Positions 33,503 through 43,224 of a stretch of DNA of 64,000 nucleotides are shown piece by piece. The position numbers were made by a program, and so were the translations under genes. This DNA comes from CAZLFQ01 sp964558975. Lineage in GTDB: Bacteria > Pseudomonadota > Alphaproteobacteria > Rickettsiales > Midichloriaceae. How positions within the stretch are numbered: position 1 is the stretch's first letter; every line of letters starts with the position of its first letter. The stretch is from contig CAZLFQ010000001.1 of the NCBI GenBank assembly GCA_964558975.1, positions 806,001 through 870,000 of the forward strand, given 5' to 3'. Under the pieces are notes generated by a model, which did not search any database, was not told where the DNA came from, and saw only the letters and a program-made list of their open reading frames with translations.

Positions 33503-35311
33503 ATGACAGAAATTAGAAACATTGCGATTATCGCGCATGTTGACCATGGCAAAACAACCCTAGTAGATAAAATGCTTCGTCAAAGCGGAACTTTCCGTGA
33601 TAATCAACAAGTTGTTGAACGTATTATGGACAGCAATGACCTTGAGCGTGAGCGCGGTATTACTATTTTAGCCAAAGCTACATCAATGAATTATGATGGT
33701 ATCAAATATAATATTGTGGATACACCTGGTCACGCCGATTTCGGTGGTGAAGTAGAGCGTGTACTCTCAATGGTTGATGGCGTAGTACTCCTTGTGGATT
33801 CGTCAGAAGGACCAATGCCACAAACTAAATTCGTTTTATCAAAAGCATTAGCACTAGGACTTAAGCCAATTGTTGTTATCAATAAAGTTGATCGTCCTGA
33901 TCGTAGAATTGAGGAAGTCCACAATGAAATTTTTGATCTATTCTCTGCACTTGATGCAACTGAAGATCAGCTAGACTTTCCTACCCTATTTGCAGTTGGT
34001 CGTGAGGGTTGGGCTAGTACTTCAGCAGATGTGAAAGGCGAAGATCTAAAACCTCTATTCGATTTGATGAAAGAAAGAGTACCTGCACCGAATGTAGACA
34101 AAACTGCTCCATTTAGCATGCTTGCAAGTATCTTAACTTATGACCCATATGTTGGCCGCGTTCTAATTGGCAAAGTATATTCCGGTTCTGCAAAAGTCGG
34201 CTCTCCTGTAAAAAGTATAGGTCTTGATGGCAAAACAATTGAAACTACAAAATTAACAAAGCTATTTGGCTTCAAGGGTATTGAACGTACGCCTATTGAT
34301 CTTGCTGAAGCTGGTGACATCGTTGCAATTGCTGGAATTGAATTAACATCAGTTGCTGATACTATTTGTGCAACAGAAGTTTCTGAGCCTATCAAATCAA
34401 CTCCTGTTGATCCACCGACAATGGCGATTACAATCAGCGTAAACAACTCTCCACTTGCAGGTCAAGAAGGAACAAAAGTTACATCACGTATGATTCTTGA
34501 AAGGTTAGAAAGAGAAGCGGAAACCAACGTTGCTATTACTTTAAATATTTCTGAAACTGGAGATAGCTTTGAAGTTGGCGGTAGAGGCGAATTGCAGCTT
34601 GGTGTATTGATTGAAAACATGCGTCGTGAAGGGTATGAACTTTCAGTTTCACGTCCGCGCGTACTTTATAAAAAAGATGAAAACGGCCAGACACTTGAGC
34701 CAATTGAAGACGTGATCCTAGATGTTGATGATAGTTATACAGGTGTTGTAGTTGAAAAAGTTTCTCAACGTAAAGGTGAGATGCAAGAAATGCGTCCATC
34801 AAGCGGCGGTAAAACCCGTTTGATATTCCGTGTTCCCTCACGTGGCTTAATTGGTTACCAAAGCGAATTTAGAAATGATACGCGTGGTACTGGTACAATC
34901 AACCGTATTTACCATAGCTACCAACCTTATAAAGGTGACATCCCTACTCGTAGAAATGGTGCATTAATTTCAAATTCTGGCGGTGAAGCAGTTGCTTATG
35001 CACTTTGGAATTTAGAAGATCGTGGAATTATGTTTGTATTACCAAAAACTAAATTGTACGAAGGTATGATTATTGGTGAGCATAACCGTGATAACGATTT
35101 AGAAGTGAATCCTGTTAGAGGAAAACAGCTTACAAACATTCGTGCAGCTGGAACTGATGAAAACATCAAATTAACTCCAGCTAAGTTATTTACTTTGGAA
35201 GAAACTTTGTCTTACATCAAAGATGATGAATTGGTAGAAGTTACTCCAAAATCTATAAGACTTAGAAAGAGATTTTTAAACCCAGTCGATCGCAAACGTG
35301 CAGGAAAGTAA
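33503..35311 (+). CDS. typA: Ribosome-associated GTPase TypA/BipA
   Basis: 602 aa. G1 A-H-V-D-H-G-K-T-T, G2 E-R-G-I-T-I, G3 D-T-P-G-H-A-D-F-G-G-E, G4 N-K-V-D, then EF-G-like domains and the C-terminal TypA domain (G-T-D-E-N-I-K-L-T-P). Translational GTPase acting on ribosomes under stress and cold. Confidence 0.97.
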   Translation: MTEIRNIAIIAHVDHGKTTLVDKMLRQSGTFRDNQQVVERIMDSNDLERERGITILAKATSMNYDGIKYNIVDTPGHADFGGEVERVLSMVDGVVLLVDSSEGPMPQTKFVLSKALALGLKPIVVINKVDRPDRRIEEVHNEIFDLFSALDATEDQLDFPTLFAVGREGWASTSADVKGEDLKPLFDLMKERVPAPNVDKTAPFSMLASILTYDPYVGRVLIGKVYSGSAKVGSPVKSIGLDGKTIETTKLTKLFGFKGIERTPIDLAEAGDIVAIAGIELTSVADTICATEVSEPIKSTPVDPPTMAITISVNNSPLAGQEGTKVTSRMILERLEREAETNVAITLNISETGDSFEVGGRGELQLGVLIENMRREGYELSVSRPRVLYKKDENGQTLEPIEDVILDVDDSYTGVVVEKVSQRKGEMQEMRPSSGGKTRLIFRVPSRGLIGYQSEFRNDTRGTGTINRIYHSYQPYKGDIPTRRNGALISNSGGEAVAYALWNLEDRGIMFVLPKTKLYEGMIIGEHNRDNDLEVNPVRGKQLTNIRAAGTDENIKLTPAKLFTLEETLSYIKDDELVEVTPKSIRLRKRFLNPVDRKRAGK

Positions 35312-35314
35312 TGT

Positions 35315-35344
35315 TTTAAGGATTATGAATTAATAATCCTTAAA
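35315..35344. terminator. Hairpin between convergent typA and lipase genes
   Basis: TTTAAGGATTAT (35315-35326) pairs perfectly with ATAATCCTTAAA (35333-35344), 12 bp with a 6-base loop. It includes the stop codon of the minus-strand gene. Probably a bidirectional terminator with weak T tracts. Confidence 0.65.
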
Positions 35345-36227
35345 TTTCATTATGCCAAGTAGGGAATAAATCTTGAATTCTTGCGAATAGAATAAATCCT
35401 TCTTCTCTTTCAAGAACTGGTGGGACGTCTAGGTTGTTAACAATATAATTAATCCCATGCGACTCAAATGTGTTGAATGCTAAATCTAGCCTTTCTACCA
35501 ACTTGATCATCCTTTGTTGTTCAGCAGTTTTGGGTATGATACTATTAACGAAAAAATTATATAGTGCTTTTGAAACTGTACATTCTTCTGCCTCTTTTTC
35601 TTGAATACGATAAACACTTCCAACTTGTTTATGCAGAGAATTAATCAAGTTAGGTGCAGAATTTATAACTTCACTATCTCGAATGACTTCATTGATAGAA
35701 ACATTAAGGTGATTATCTATTATATAGTCCTCAATCGTTTCATAAGATCCTGGTGATTCAAAAACAAAAGATGTTGAATTAACTCCATGCGCCTCTAAAT
35801 ATGTATGTGCAAGCTGTGCAAAAACTGCTCCTAACGAGTGTCCAGTTAAAATAAATGAGTAGTCAGAATGAGTTTGTACAATATGTTTTAAGAATACTTC
35901 TCCATCTTCTGTAAACTGAGAAGGCACTTGTTTTAGAAAAACTTCTACATCAGCTATTATGTCATGGATTAGCCCTTTCTTCTCAACTTGTTTAAGTTGA
36001 TTCATCCTTGTACCGCTATTTACCAACAGAACCTCTTTTGCTTCCTCATTAACCATAGCATAGCTTCTGTAGTATAGGTCATTAGCACCGTGAGTTTCAT
36101 CAGAAGTTGATAATAGTTTCCAATTTCCAGATATATTATTCGCTACATTCTTCAAGTCTTCGATTTTTTTAATGTATGCAGCAGAACAAAATTCAGCAAA
36201 CATTTTTAATTTAGCCGTATCAGTCAT
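35340..36227 (-). CDS. Putative class 3 lipase (alpha/beta hydrolase)
   Basis: 295 aa. Nucleophile elbow T-G-H-S-L-G-A-V-F-A-Q-L-A about residue 130 and a preceding N-S-G-T-R strand match Lipase_3. F-E-S-P-G-S-Y follows as in that family. No signal peptide seen, so a cytoplasmic or non-classically secreted enzyme; some intracellular bacteria export such lipases. Catalytic Asp and His not assigned with confidence. Confidence 0.7.
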   Translation of the reverse strand: MTDTAKLKMFAEFCSAAYIKKIEDLKNVANNISGNWKLLSTSDETHGANDLYYRSYAMVNEEAKEVLLVNSGTRMNQLKQVEKKGLIHDIIADVEVFLKQVPSQFTEDGEVFLKHIVQTHSDYSFILTGHSLGAVFAQLAHTYLEAHGVNSTSFVFESPGSYETIEDYIIDNHLNVSINEVIRDSEVINSAPNLINSLHKQVGSVYRIQEKEAEECTVSKALYNFFVNSIIPKTAEQQRMIKLVERLDLAFNTFESHGINYIVNNLDVPPVLEREEGFILFARIQDLFPTWHNEI

Positions 36228-36413
36228 ATATTATTTTTTGAGATTAAAATTTAACGACAATATACCAATGGCAAAATATATGCCATTATTTGGACACTTT
36301 GTATCATAGATATGATGTAATTTTCCATAAATACAAAAGAAAGAGAAAAATTATTTTGTGAACTCAAACAAAGTGGTCTAGCTTTAAAACTACATATATT
36401 TCATTTGGTTGCT

Positions 36414-38981
36414 ATGTTTAGTACAATGTTTATTTTTATTACTGTATTTGTAATCGTATCACTTTTACTGCCATGGATTTGCGTTTTTCAAATTAACGCA
36501 CTTAAAAAGAGAGTGAATGAACTTACAGAAACTAAACATGCTAAAAAAGAAGAAACTAAAGTTTCTAAAACCCAAAAAACCGCTATTCAAGACTTCGACT
36601 TTGATTTTGAATTTGATAAAAAGCAAAATATTAAAACCGAGAGTGAAACACAAAAGATAGAAGACAAACCAGAAAGCTTAGAATATAAATTCGGCACAAA
36701 TTTCTTTGTATGGCTTGGCGGAATCGCAATTGCATTTGCAGGTATATATTTTGTCAAATACTCAATAGAGAATAATTTAATTTCTCCCTTGATGCGACTA
36801 GTAATGGGCCTTGTCTTTGGTAGCATTTTACTGGGGGCGGGAAGCAAGATAAACAGCATGGGGTCATTTATTTCTAATGGAGAGAAAATTTCTCAGGCAT
36901 TGATTGGTGCGGCAATTGTTGTCTTTTATGCCAGCTTCTATACTGGCAGCAATCTATTTGATGTGTTATCCCCTGCTATTGGGTTTGCAGGAATGGTTGC
37001 TACAACAATTTTGGCGATTTTATTTTCTGTACGTTTTGGTCCACCCATTGCAATCCTTGGTCTTGTAGGCGGATTTATAACACCTGGATTATTTGAATCA
37101 GACTCGCCTCAAGCGTCACTATTATTTACCTATTTATTTATTTTAGTCGCAGGCTTCTTTGCAGTGATTACTCTAATGAATTGGTGGTTTTTAGGAGTAG
37201 TCGTAGTTGCATTTTCATATCTTTGGGTTGCATTCTGGTTATTCACAGGGTTTAGAGAATTTGATTCAATCTGGTTATCGCTTTTTGTAATAGGTGTTTG
37301 TGCAACCGCTGTTTCTAGCGCAAAATATGAGTTCTCTCGTTATGGAAAATTTTCAGAAGTAAATATTTTAACTGTACTCACTTCAATAGTGGGCGGCATC
37401 ATCATGATTGCATTTGTGACCAAATACGGTGGAATGCGCATTGAAGATTGGGTCTATTTTGCATTTATGGTTATATTCGCATATGGGTTTTCTTATTTTG
37501 AACAAGGAAAGTATATAGCAATTCCTTGGATCGCTATGCTTGTGAATATGTTCATGATTGTCACATGGCAAGCAGCTATTGAACAGATGTTCTTTGTTAT
37601 ATTAGCATTTAATATTATTTTCTCTCTACCCGCTTATTTTGGAATGCTATCAAGACATAAACCTGAATTCTGGGCGTTACAAGGAATGGTAGCCAACATA
37701 CTTTATTATTTCTTAGCATATTGGAAAACTTTCAATGTCTATGATTCGTTGAACATTAAATTATTCTGGGGAGTTTACGCTTTAGCATTAGCACTTGGTG
37801 GTATGCTCTTGCTTAATGGAATAATTAAGAGAAAAGACAATTACTCAAGAGAAAGTTATAAAGCTATAATTTCAATACTTGCGGTTGGCGTTGTGACTTT
37901 TGTTACAACAGCACTTTTGGTAGAAATTGATAAAAGATTTTTCCATCTTGTACTCTCGGCTGAAATTCTAACAATAGCATGGATCAATTCGCGTCCAATG
38001 CATCTAGAGGCATTAAGATACGTAATTGCCATATTGCTGGGCATAATATTTTTTGCACAGATCGACCATATATACCGTATTTGCGGCAACTTTATGACAT
38101 TCCAGTTATTTGGGGAAGTTGTGGAGCATTATAGATTGAATTTTTTAGAACGCCCTATCCTCCATTATGGATCACAAAGCCTAATGCTAGGTCTAGCAAC
38201 ATACTATTTACTTCGAGAAAAAAACTCCACTGTAGTTTGGTTTGTTGAAGGTTTTACGGTTGTTTCATTGATGTTTATGGGCGCTCTAGCAATAGGCAAC
38301 TATTTTGCTTTGACTGTTCCATCAACTAATGTAATTCAAAGAGGCTCTCTTAATCTTTATTATTTTATTTTAGGCGCAGCAGTACTAACTACATACAACT
38401 TTACTTCTCGTAAAAGTTTGATGTATTGGGGGATATTTATCATCACTTATTCAGTTTTCAGAGTTATAATGCTTGAGTATATACATTTTAACCCATACTT
38501 GACAGAACAGCATATTGGAGGAGTGCTTATATTTAACAAGATGCTTTTAAATTTTGTATTACCATTAGCTGTTGTTTATTGGCTAAGAAAGCAAGATTAT
38601 ATGACACAATATCCAGCATTTAAAAAAGCCATGTCTTATTTCTTATTTATAGGAACTATGATTTACATCTCTCTTTGCGTAAGACATTTCTTCCACCCAG
38701 AATATCTAAATGCAGGTGCTATTAGCAATTCTGAAATGTATTCATATTCTGTAGTATGGTTGCTCTTAGGTATCTTCCTTGCATATGTAAGCGTTTTGAC
38801 CCAAGACAATGGCTTGAGGAGAGCTTCAATGGTGGTAATGTTTATAACTGTTGGCAAAGTTTTCTTGATAGATGCACGCGAACTTGAAGGTCTATTAAGA
38901 GTAATCTCATTTTTAGGACTTGGTATCTCGCTATTAGGATTAAGTTATTTTTACAGCAGATTCCTTAGTGTAAAAAAGTAA
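36414..38981 (+). CDS. DUF2339 multi-spanning membrane protein
   Basis: 855 aa from ATG 36414 (TTG at 36405 extends the frame). One N-terminal membrane helix, a Lys/Glu-rich coiled segment, then about 20 or more hydrophobic helices. The motif W-L-G-G-I-A-I-A-F-A-G-I-Y-F-V-K-Y-S and F-G-P-P-I-A-I-L-G-L-V-G-G-F are typical of DUF2339. Function unknown. Confidence 0.85.
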   Translation: MFSTMFIFITVFVIVSLLLPWICVFQINALKKRVNELTETKHAKKEETKVSKTQKTAIQDFDFDFEFDKKQNIKTESETQKIEDKPESLEYKFGTNFFVWLGGIAIAFAGIYFVKYSIENNLISPLMRLVMGLVFGSILLGAGSKINSMGSFISNGEKISQALIGAAIVVFYASFYTGSNLFDVLSPAIGFAGMVATTILAILFSVRFGPPIAILGLVGGFITPGLFESDSPQASLLFTYLFILVAGFFAVITLMNWWFLGVVVVAFSYLWVAFWLFTGFREFDSIWLSLFVIGVCATAVSSAKYEFSRYGKFSEVNILTVLTSIVGGIIMIAFVTKYGGMRIEDWVYFAFMVIFAYGFSYFEQGKYIAIPWIAMLVNMFMIVTWQAAIEQMFFVILAFNIIFSLPAYFGMLSRHKPEFWALQGMVANILYYFLAYWKTFNVYDSLNIKLFWGVYALALALGGMLLLNGIIKRKDNYSRESYKAIISILAVGVVTFVTTALLVEIDKRFFHLVLSAEILTIAWINSRPMHLEALRYVIAILLGIIFFAQIDHIYRICGNFMTFQLFGEVVEHYRLNFLERPILHYGSQSLMLGLATYYLLREKNSTVVWFVEGFTVVSLMFMGALAIGNYFALTVPSTNVIQRGSLNLYYFILGAAVLTTYNFTSRKSLMYWGIFIITYSVFRVIMLEYIHFNPYLTEQHIGGVLIFNKMLLNFVLPLAVVYWLRKQDYMTQYPAFKKAMSYFLFIGTMIYISLCVRHFFHPEYLNAGAISNSEMYSYSVVWLLLGIFLAYVSVLTQDNGLRRASMVVMFITVGKVFLIDARELEGLLRVISFLGLGISLLGLSYFYSRFLSVKK

Positions 38982-39033
38982 TTTGTACCTAATAAATAAT
39001 TGTGCCATCCTCAAAGATACTAGAAGGTAGTAT

Positions 39034-39420
39034 ATGAAAATAAAAGCTTGTTTAGCATTATCATTATTAATTCTCAGCGGGTGTAATTGTAAAAACCCTG
39101 CGATTAAAATAATAGACCCAATGAATGCTAAAACTGACCCGTTTCTTTCTTGCGGTCAGTTAAAATTTGCTGTTGCTGAAGCAGAATATTTTCTTCGTGC
39201 TGCAGATAGAAAAGAAGAAAAGCTTGAGGCATATGCCGGCAGCCCTATTTGTTTACTTTCAACTCAATTCTCAACTATCCAAGCTCAAGAAGCTGCTAAA
39301 GATCGAATAGATTATCTAAGCACGCTAATGCGTGAAAAAAAGTGCAATTCAACAAAACCTGTAATTTCACCTACGAAAGATAAAGACCCAGATCTAGTAA
39401 AACTTCCCGTAAAAAAATAG
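39034..39420 (+). CDS. Putative lipoprotein
   Basis: 128 aa. Signal peptide with lipobox L-I-L-S-G-C (Cys about residue 17), so probably a lipid-anchored periplasmic protein. The mature part is small with four more Cys and a helical middle. AGAAGG before the ATG. Family not recognised. Confidence 0.72.
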   Translation: MKIKACLALSLLILSGCNCKNPAIKIIDPMNAKTDPFLSCGQLKFAVAEAEYFLRAADRKEEKLEAYAGSPICLLSTQFSTIQAQEAAKDRIDYLSTLMREKKCNSTKPVISPTKDKDPDLVKLPVKK

Positions 39421-39422
39421 GA

Positions 39423-40028
39423 CTAACTCTTTTTTAAATTACTTAATATTATCGCGATCATTGAAAGGAATGCTCCAGAGAACAGCACGCAGCCAATCTC
39501 ATACGCCGAGTTACCAGCTTTGTAACCATAAGTAGCAATCATCAAATGTCCTGTAGCAAATAAACTGACTTGGAAAAATGTAATCATATATTCTTTAAAA
39601 CTCTTAAGTTTGCTTTTAAAACTACTAAAACTTAAAAGCGCAGCTAAAGCATAAGGAAACAAATTGGCGAATACTTTTATATATCCCGGCTCTGCTAAAT
39701 TATTTAGCTGATCTCTTTTAATGATGTCAATCATTTCTCCACCGCCTAAGAATACACAGCAAGCTAGCCCACAATAACCCATGAATTTTTCAGGAGTTGT
39801 TATATATTTTTGAACAAGTCTATTGAATCCAAGTCTACCACCAGCATTAAAATCCATTAAAACTAGGCCACATAGTGCGATCATCAATCCACCAAGACTA
39901 AGGTCAATTCTAGGGATTATAGCAAGCATAGTTCCACCTGCAGTCACAAGTGCAGCGCCAATAAAATCTATTAATTTGGAAAATCTTTTAAGTGAATATG
40001 TCATATTCGAACATAGTGATGACTTCAT
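39423..40028 (-). CDS. Hypothetical membrane protein
   Basis: 201 aa with about six hydrophobic segments and short loops. AGAGG 6 bases upstream supports ATG 40028. Starts one base after the xseB stop codon, so co-transcribed with it. No family recognised. Confidence 0.7.
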   Translation of the reverse strand: MKSSLCSNMTYSLKRFSKLIDFIGAALVTAGGTMLAIIPRIDLSLGGLMIALCGLVLMDFNAGGRLGFNRLVQKYITTPEKFMGYCGLACCVFLGGGEMIDIIKRDQLNNLAEPGYIKVFANLFPYALAALLSFSSFKSKLKSFKEYMITFFQVSLFATGHLMIATYGYKAGNSAYEIGCVLFSGAFLSMIAIILSNLKKS

Positions 40029-40029
40029 T

Positions 40030-40290
40030 TTAAACCTCTTGTGTTTTAATATCTATTGATCCATTTCTTTGCGTAATACTATCCACCTTAAGCTTAGCAT
40101 CAGCTAAAATTCTCTCACAATGAACCCTAAGCTCATTCCCTCTTGCATATAATTGTATAGCAATTTCAAGATCAAGATTGCCACTTTCAAGCTTTTTTAC
40201 TATATCTTCAAGCTCAAGAGAGGCTTTTTCAAAGGAAAGACCTTCAATTTCTGAATTTTTAGTGGTCTTTTTTTCAGTACTTGCTACCAT
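40030..40290 (-). CDS. xseB: Exodeoxyribonuclease VII small subunit
   Basis: 86 aa from ATG 40290 (the open frame continues to 40329). Family core L-S-F-E-K-A-S-L-E-L-E-D-I-V-K-K-L-E-S-G-N-L-D-L-E (split here) and later A-I-Q-L-Y-A-R-G-N-E-L. Partner of XseA (not in window) in single-strand DNA degradation. Confidence 0.93.
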   Translation of the reverse strand: MVASTEKKTTKNSEIEGLSFEKASLELEDIVKKLESGNLDLEIAIQLYARGNELRVHCERILADAKLKVDSITQRNGSIDIKTQEV

Positions 40291-40340
40291 GTGGAATATA
40301 TTATAGATGTTACACTGAGTAAAATACACTTAAAAACCTT

Positions 40341-40637
40341 ATGAAGAAAGTACGAATTTACAATCCCCCAAAAAGTGCTATGCAGTCAGGCAAAGCAAAC
40401 TCTAAAAAATGGATCTTGGAATCAATACCTAATGATGCAAGATTTGTCGATCCTGTAATGGGTTGGACTGGCTCCAGTGATATGTATGCAAGCGAAGTAA
40501 AACTTAGATTCTCTACCAAAGAAGAAGCCGAACTATATGCAAAAGGTGCTGGCTGGGAATACGAAATAATTGAACCAAAGCAAGCAAAACCTAAAGTTAA
40601 ATCATATTCAGATAACTTCAAATTTGATTGCAATTAA
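40341..40637 (+). CDS. NDUFS4-like complex I accessory subunit
   Basis: 98 aa. R-I-Y-N-P-P-K-S-A-M-Q-S-G, then W-I-L-E-S and D-P-V-M-G-W-T-G-S-S-D, F-S-T-K-E-E-A-E-L-Y-A are the ETC complex I subunit family signature. The family is limited to Alphaproteobacteria and mitochondria, which supports the taxonomic reading. Directly adjacent to yejB. Confidence 0.93.
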   Translation: MKKVRIYNPPKSAMQSGKANSKKWILESIPNDARFVDPVMGWTGSSDMYASEVKLRFSTKEEAELYAKGAGWEYEIIEPKQAKPKVKSYSDNFKFDCN

Positions 40638-41705
40638 ATGTACTATTACATACTCAAAAGGTTGTTGCTAATAATTCCAACGTTGTTTGCAATCGTTGTA
40701 ATTAACTTTTTGATTGTGCAACTAGCTCCCGGTGGGCCAGTTGAGAATATGGTCGCAAAACTCACAGGTTTTAGTCAACACGGAGGAGGTGACTCTGTAT
40801 CTTCAACTTCTTCCCAAGTTGGCCGTTATAAAGCAAGCCAAGGGCTAGACCCCGAGATGATTGAACAAATTAAAAAACTATACGGATTCGACAAGCCTGC
40901 ACACGAGAGATTATGGCTAATGCTAAAGAACTATTCGACTTTTGAATTCGGAGAGAGTTATTTCCGCAACACAAAAGTAACTAACTTAATACTTGAAAAA
41001 TTGCCTGCAACCATTTCACTTGGATTGTGGTCTACACTTTTAATCTATTTAATCTCAATTCCACTTGGTATTAGAAAAGCTGTCCAATCTGGAGAGATAT
41101 TTGATACTTGGACTAGCTTAATTATCATTATTGCGTATGCAATTCCCAGCTTCCTTTTCGCAATATTACTCATCACTATATTCGGTGGAAATGGAGTTTT
41201 GGGATATTTTCCAATTAGAGGAATTACATCATATGACTGGGAAAACTTAAGTTTTTTTGGAAAAATAAAAGATTACATATGGCATGTTACTCTACCAGTT
41301 ATTTCAATAACAATTGCAGGATTTGCAACCATTACAATGCTAACCAAGAATTCATTTTTAGAGGAAATTAACAAACAGTATGTTTTAACCGCCCGCGCTA
41401 AAGGAGTATCTGAGGGAAAAATTTTATATGGACACGTATTCAGAAATGCCATGCTGATTGTGATTGCAGGAATGCCAGATGCAATTATAAAAATTCTATT
41501 TACAGGCTCATTGCTAATTGAAATAGTCTTTTCACTTGATGGCCTTGGATTACTTGGATATGAATCAGCAATAAGTAGGGATTACCCTGTTGTATTTGGA
41601 ACTTTGTTTATTTTCACTTTGATAGGTCTTGTAGTGAACATTATTACAGATATGGTATATGTAATGGTTGATCCGAGAATTAATTTCGAGAGTAATCAAA
41701 TTTAA
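40638..41705 (+). CDS. yejB: YejB-like peptide ABC transporter permease
   Basis: 355 aa. Start M-Y-Y-Y-I-L-K-R-L-L-L-I-I-P-T-L, P-G-G-P-V-E, and the EAA loop T-A-R-A-K-G-V-S-E-G. The inserted polar region after residue 40 and the length fit YejB of the Yej oligopeptide/microcin C system. YejA, YejE and YejF are not beside it, so the rest of the transporter must be elsewhere. Confidence 0.88.
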   Translation: MYYYILKRLLLIIPTLFAIVVINFLIVQLAPGGPVENMVAKLTGFSQHGGGDSVSSTSSQVGRYKASQGLDPEMIEQIKKLYGFDKPAHERLWLMLKNYSTFEFGESYFRNTKVTNLILEKLPATISLGLWSTLLIYLISIPLGIRKAVQSGEIFDTWTSLIIIIAYAIPSFLFAILLITIFGGNGVLGYFPIRGITSYDWENLSFFGKIKDYIWHVTLPVISITIAGFATITMLTKNSFLEEINKQYVLTARAKGVSEGKILYGHVFRNAMLIVIAGMPDAIIKILFTGSLLIEIVFSLDGLGLLGYESAISRDYPVVFGTLFIFTLIGLVVNIITDMVYVMVDPRINFESNQI

Positions 41706-41707
41706 AT

Positions 41708-42154
41708 ATGTCAGAAGTAGTTATATATAAATTAACATCAAACCCTTGGAAAAAAGTGTTCCCAAAACTTTTGGAAGGGGTATTGAACAAGGGTAATAGA
41801 GTACACGTATTTTGTAATGATGGTTCAATTAAAGAACTAGATGATTTATTATGGTCTTACGAACAGCTATCTTTTTTGCCACATGGCACTTCAGAAGATC
41901 CTCATTCTGATAGCCACCCAATTATACTAAGCAGCAAACCTTTCGCTCAAAATGGAGCTAAGGTTTTAGCAATTGCCAACGACAAAGTACCCGATAATTT
42001 TTATGAATTTGATAAAATTCTCTGTGTATTTGATTCGTCACAATATAACTCGATAGACCCTTTTCTAAAACAATGCGATGATAAAAAAATTCGCAAAAGC
42101 TTTTTTGTACAGAATTCAAATGGCGCATGGGATAAGGTAGAAAATTTATCATGA
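41708..42154 (+). CDS. holC: DNA polymerase III chi subunit
   Basis: 148 aa. HolC pattern: Y-K-L-T-S-N-P-W-K-K-V-F-P-K-L-L-E, N-R-V-H-V-F-C-N-D, L-D-D-L-L-W-S-Y, F-L-P-H-G. Links the clamp loader to SSB. Two bases after yejB; its stop overlaps the next small gene. Confidence 0.85.
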   Translation: MSEVVIYKLTSNPWKKVFPKLLEGVLNKGNRVHVFCNDGSIKELDDLLWSYEQLSFLPHGTSEDPHSDSHPIILSSKPFAQNGAKVLAIANDKVPDNFYEFDKILCVFDSSQYNSIDPFLKQCDDKKIRKSFFVQNSNGAWDKVENLS

Positions 42155-42423
42155 GAATACTTTTTTATTATTTCTTACCCGCTCTTATACCGCTATTACT
42201 CTATGTTATTTCATTCTATATTGAAACTTACAGAGCCAAAAAACATGGTGAAGTAGAACCTAAATTTTTTAGCACAAAATTTTTCAATGCCTTTATTATT
42301 TCTTTAGTAGTAGCAATTATTACGTTTTTGATTATATTTGGATTTATGCAAAATAGAACCGTAAGTGGCTCTAAATTCAGCACAAATCATAGTGACGCAA
42401 GAATTTGGACTGGAATTTGCTAA
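42151..42423 (+). CDS. Small membrane protein (DUF6111-like)
   Basis: 90 aa with two transmembrane segments (about residues 5-22 and 46-68) separated by a charged linker. The layout resembles DUF6111 proteins of Alphaproteobacteria; I am not sure. ATGA overlap with holC. Confidence 0.6.
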   Translation: MRILFYYFLPALIPLLLYVISFYIETYRAKKHGEVEPKFFSTKFFNAFIISLVVAIITFLIIFGFMQNRTVSGSKFSTNHSDARIWTGIC

Positions 42424-42456
42424 TATATACTGTCGCTTTAAATTAGGGAGAGCAAA

Positions 42457-43119
42457 ATGAATAAATTTTCGGTTGTTTTAGGTTTAGTGTTAGCATCAAT
42501 TTCTGCTAATTCTTACGCAGGTTATGGCCATGAAGGCAAAGGTTACACCAAGCTTGATCTGGGCGTTGGAGCACAAGAAAACAAACAAACTTTAACTCGT
42601 GGCTTAACAGCTAATGGCAAAGATCTTGGCACAGGAATTTTGGCTGGGGGTGGCTTGGGTTACTACTTTATGGACGAACTGAGAGTTGACCTTATGCTTT
42701 ACTATGATAAAGGCATGAAGACCAAAAAAAGCACTTTATCGGGAACAACTAATGTAACCCTTAGAGGCAGAGAAGAATCAATTGGCTTATTCGCAAACGC
42801 ATACTTCGATTTGTTAAACCGCTCTGATTTCACTCCTTACGTTATGGGTGGATTTGGATATTTAAGAAATGAATTTAAGTCGACTATCGTTACAACTACT
42901 GAAGCAAGAGAAAACAAATCACAGTTTTCATTTGGCTATCAAGGAGGAGCAGGCGTGAGCTACCATCTAAGTAGCAATTTCGACCTTGATTTCGGATACA
43001 GATACATCAACAAGGGTACTGAAGAATATAAATTCACTATTCGAAGCATCAATACAGATGTTAAAGCAGAGCCTGGAATTGTTCATGCAGGAATTATCGG
43101 TTTAAGAAGTACTTTCTAA
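42457..43119 (+). CDS. Outer membrane beta-barrel protein
   Basis: 220 aa. Signal peptide with cleavage after A-N-S-Y-A about residue 21; then Gly/aromatic-rich alternating strands (Y-T-K-L-D-L-G-V-G, G-G-L-G-Y-Y-F, G-G-F-G-Y-L, F-D-L-D-F-G-Y-R-Y) and a C-terminal Phe, as needed for BAM recognition. Resembles rickettsial-type 8-strand surface antigens. GGGAGA ribosome site. Confidence 0.88.
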   Translation: MNKFSVVLGLVLASISANSYAGYGHEGKGYTKLDLGVGAQENKQTLTRGLTANGKDLGTGILAGGGLGYYFMDELRVDLMLYYDKGMKTKKSTLSGTTNVTLRGREESIGLFANAYFDLLNRSDFTPYVMGGFGYLRNEFKSTIVTTTEARENKSQFSFGYQGGAGVSYHLSSNFDLDFGYRYINKGTEEYKFTIRSINTDVKAEPGIVHAGIIGLRSTF

Positions 43120-43224
43120 ACTTTAACCATAGGGTTTGAGGGTGTGTCTTAGAGGATATATTATCCTAGACTTCTGCTCAACTATTGTATAGAACTTGCA
43201 TAAGAAATCCTTTTAACTTTAGAA

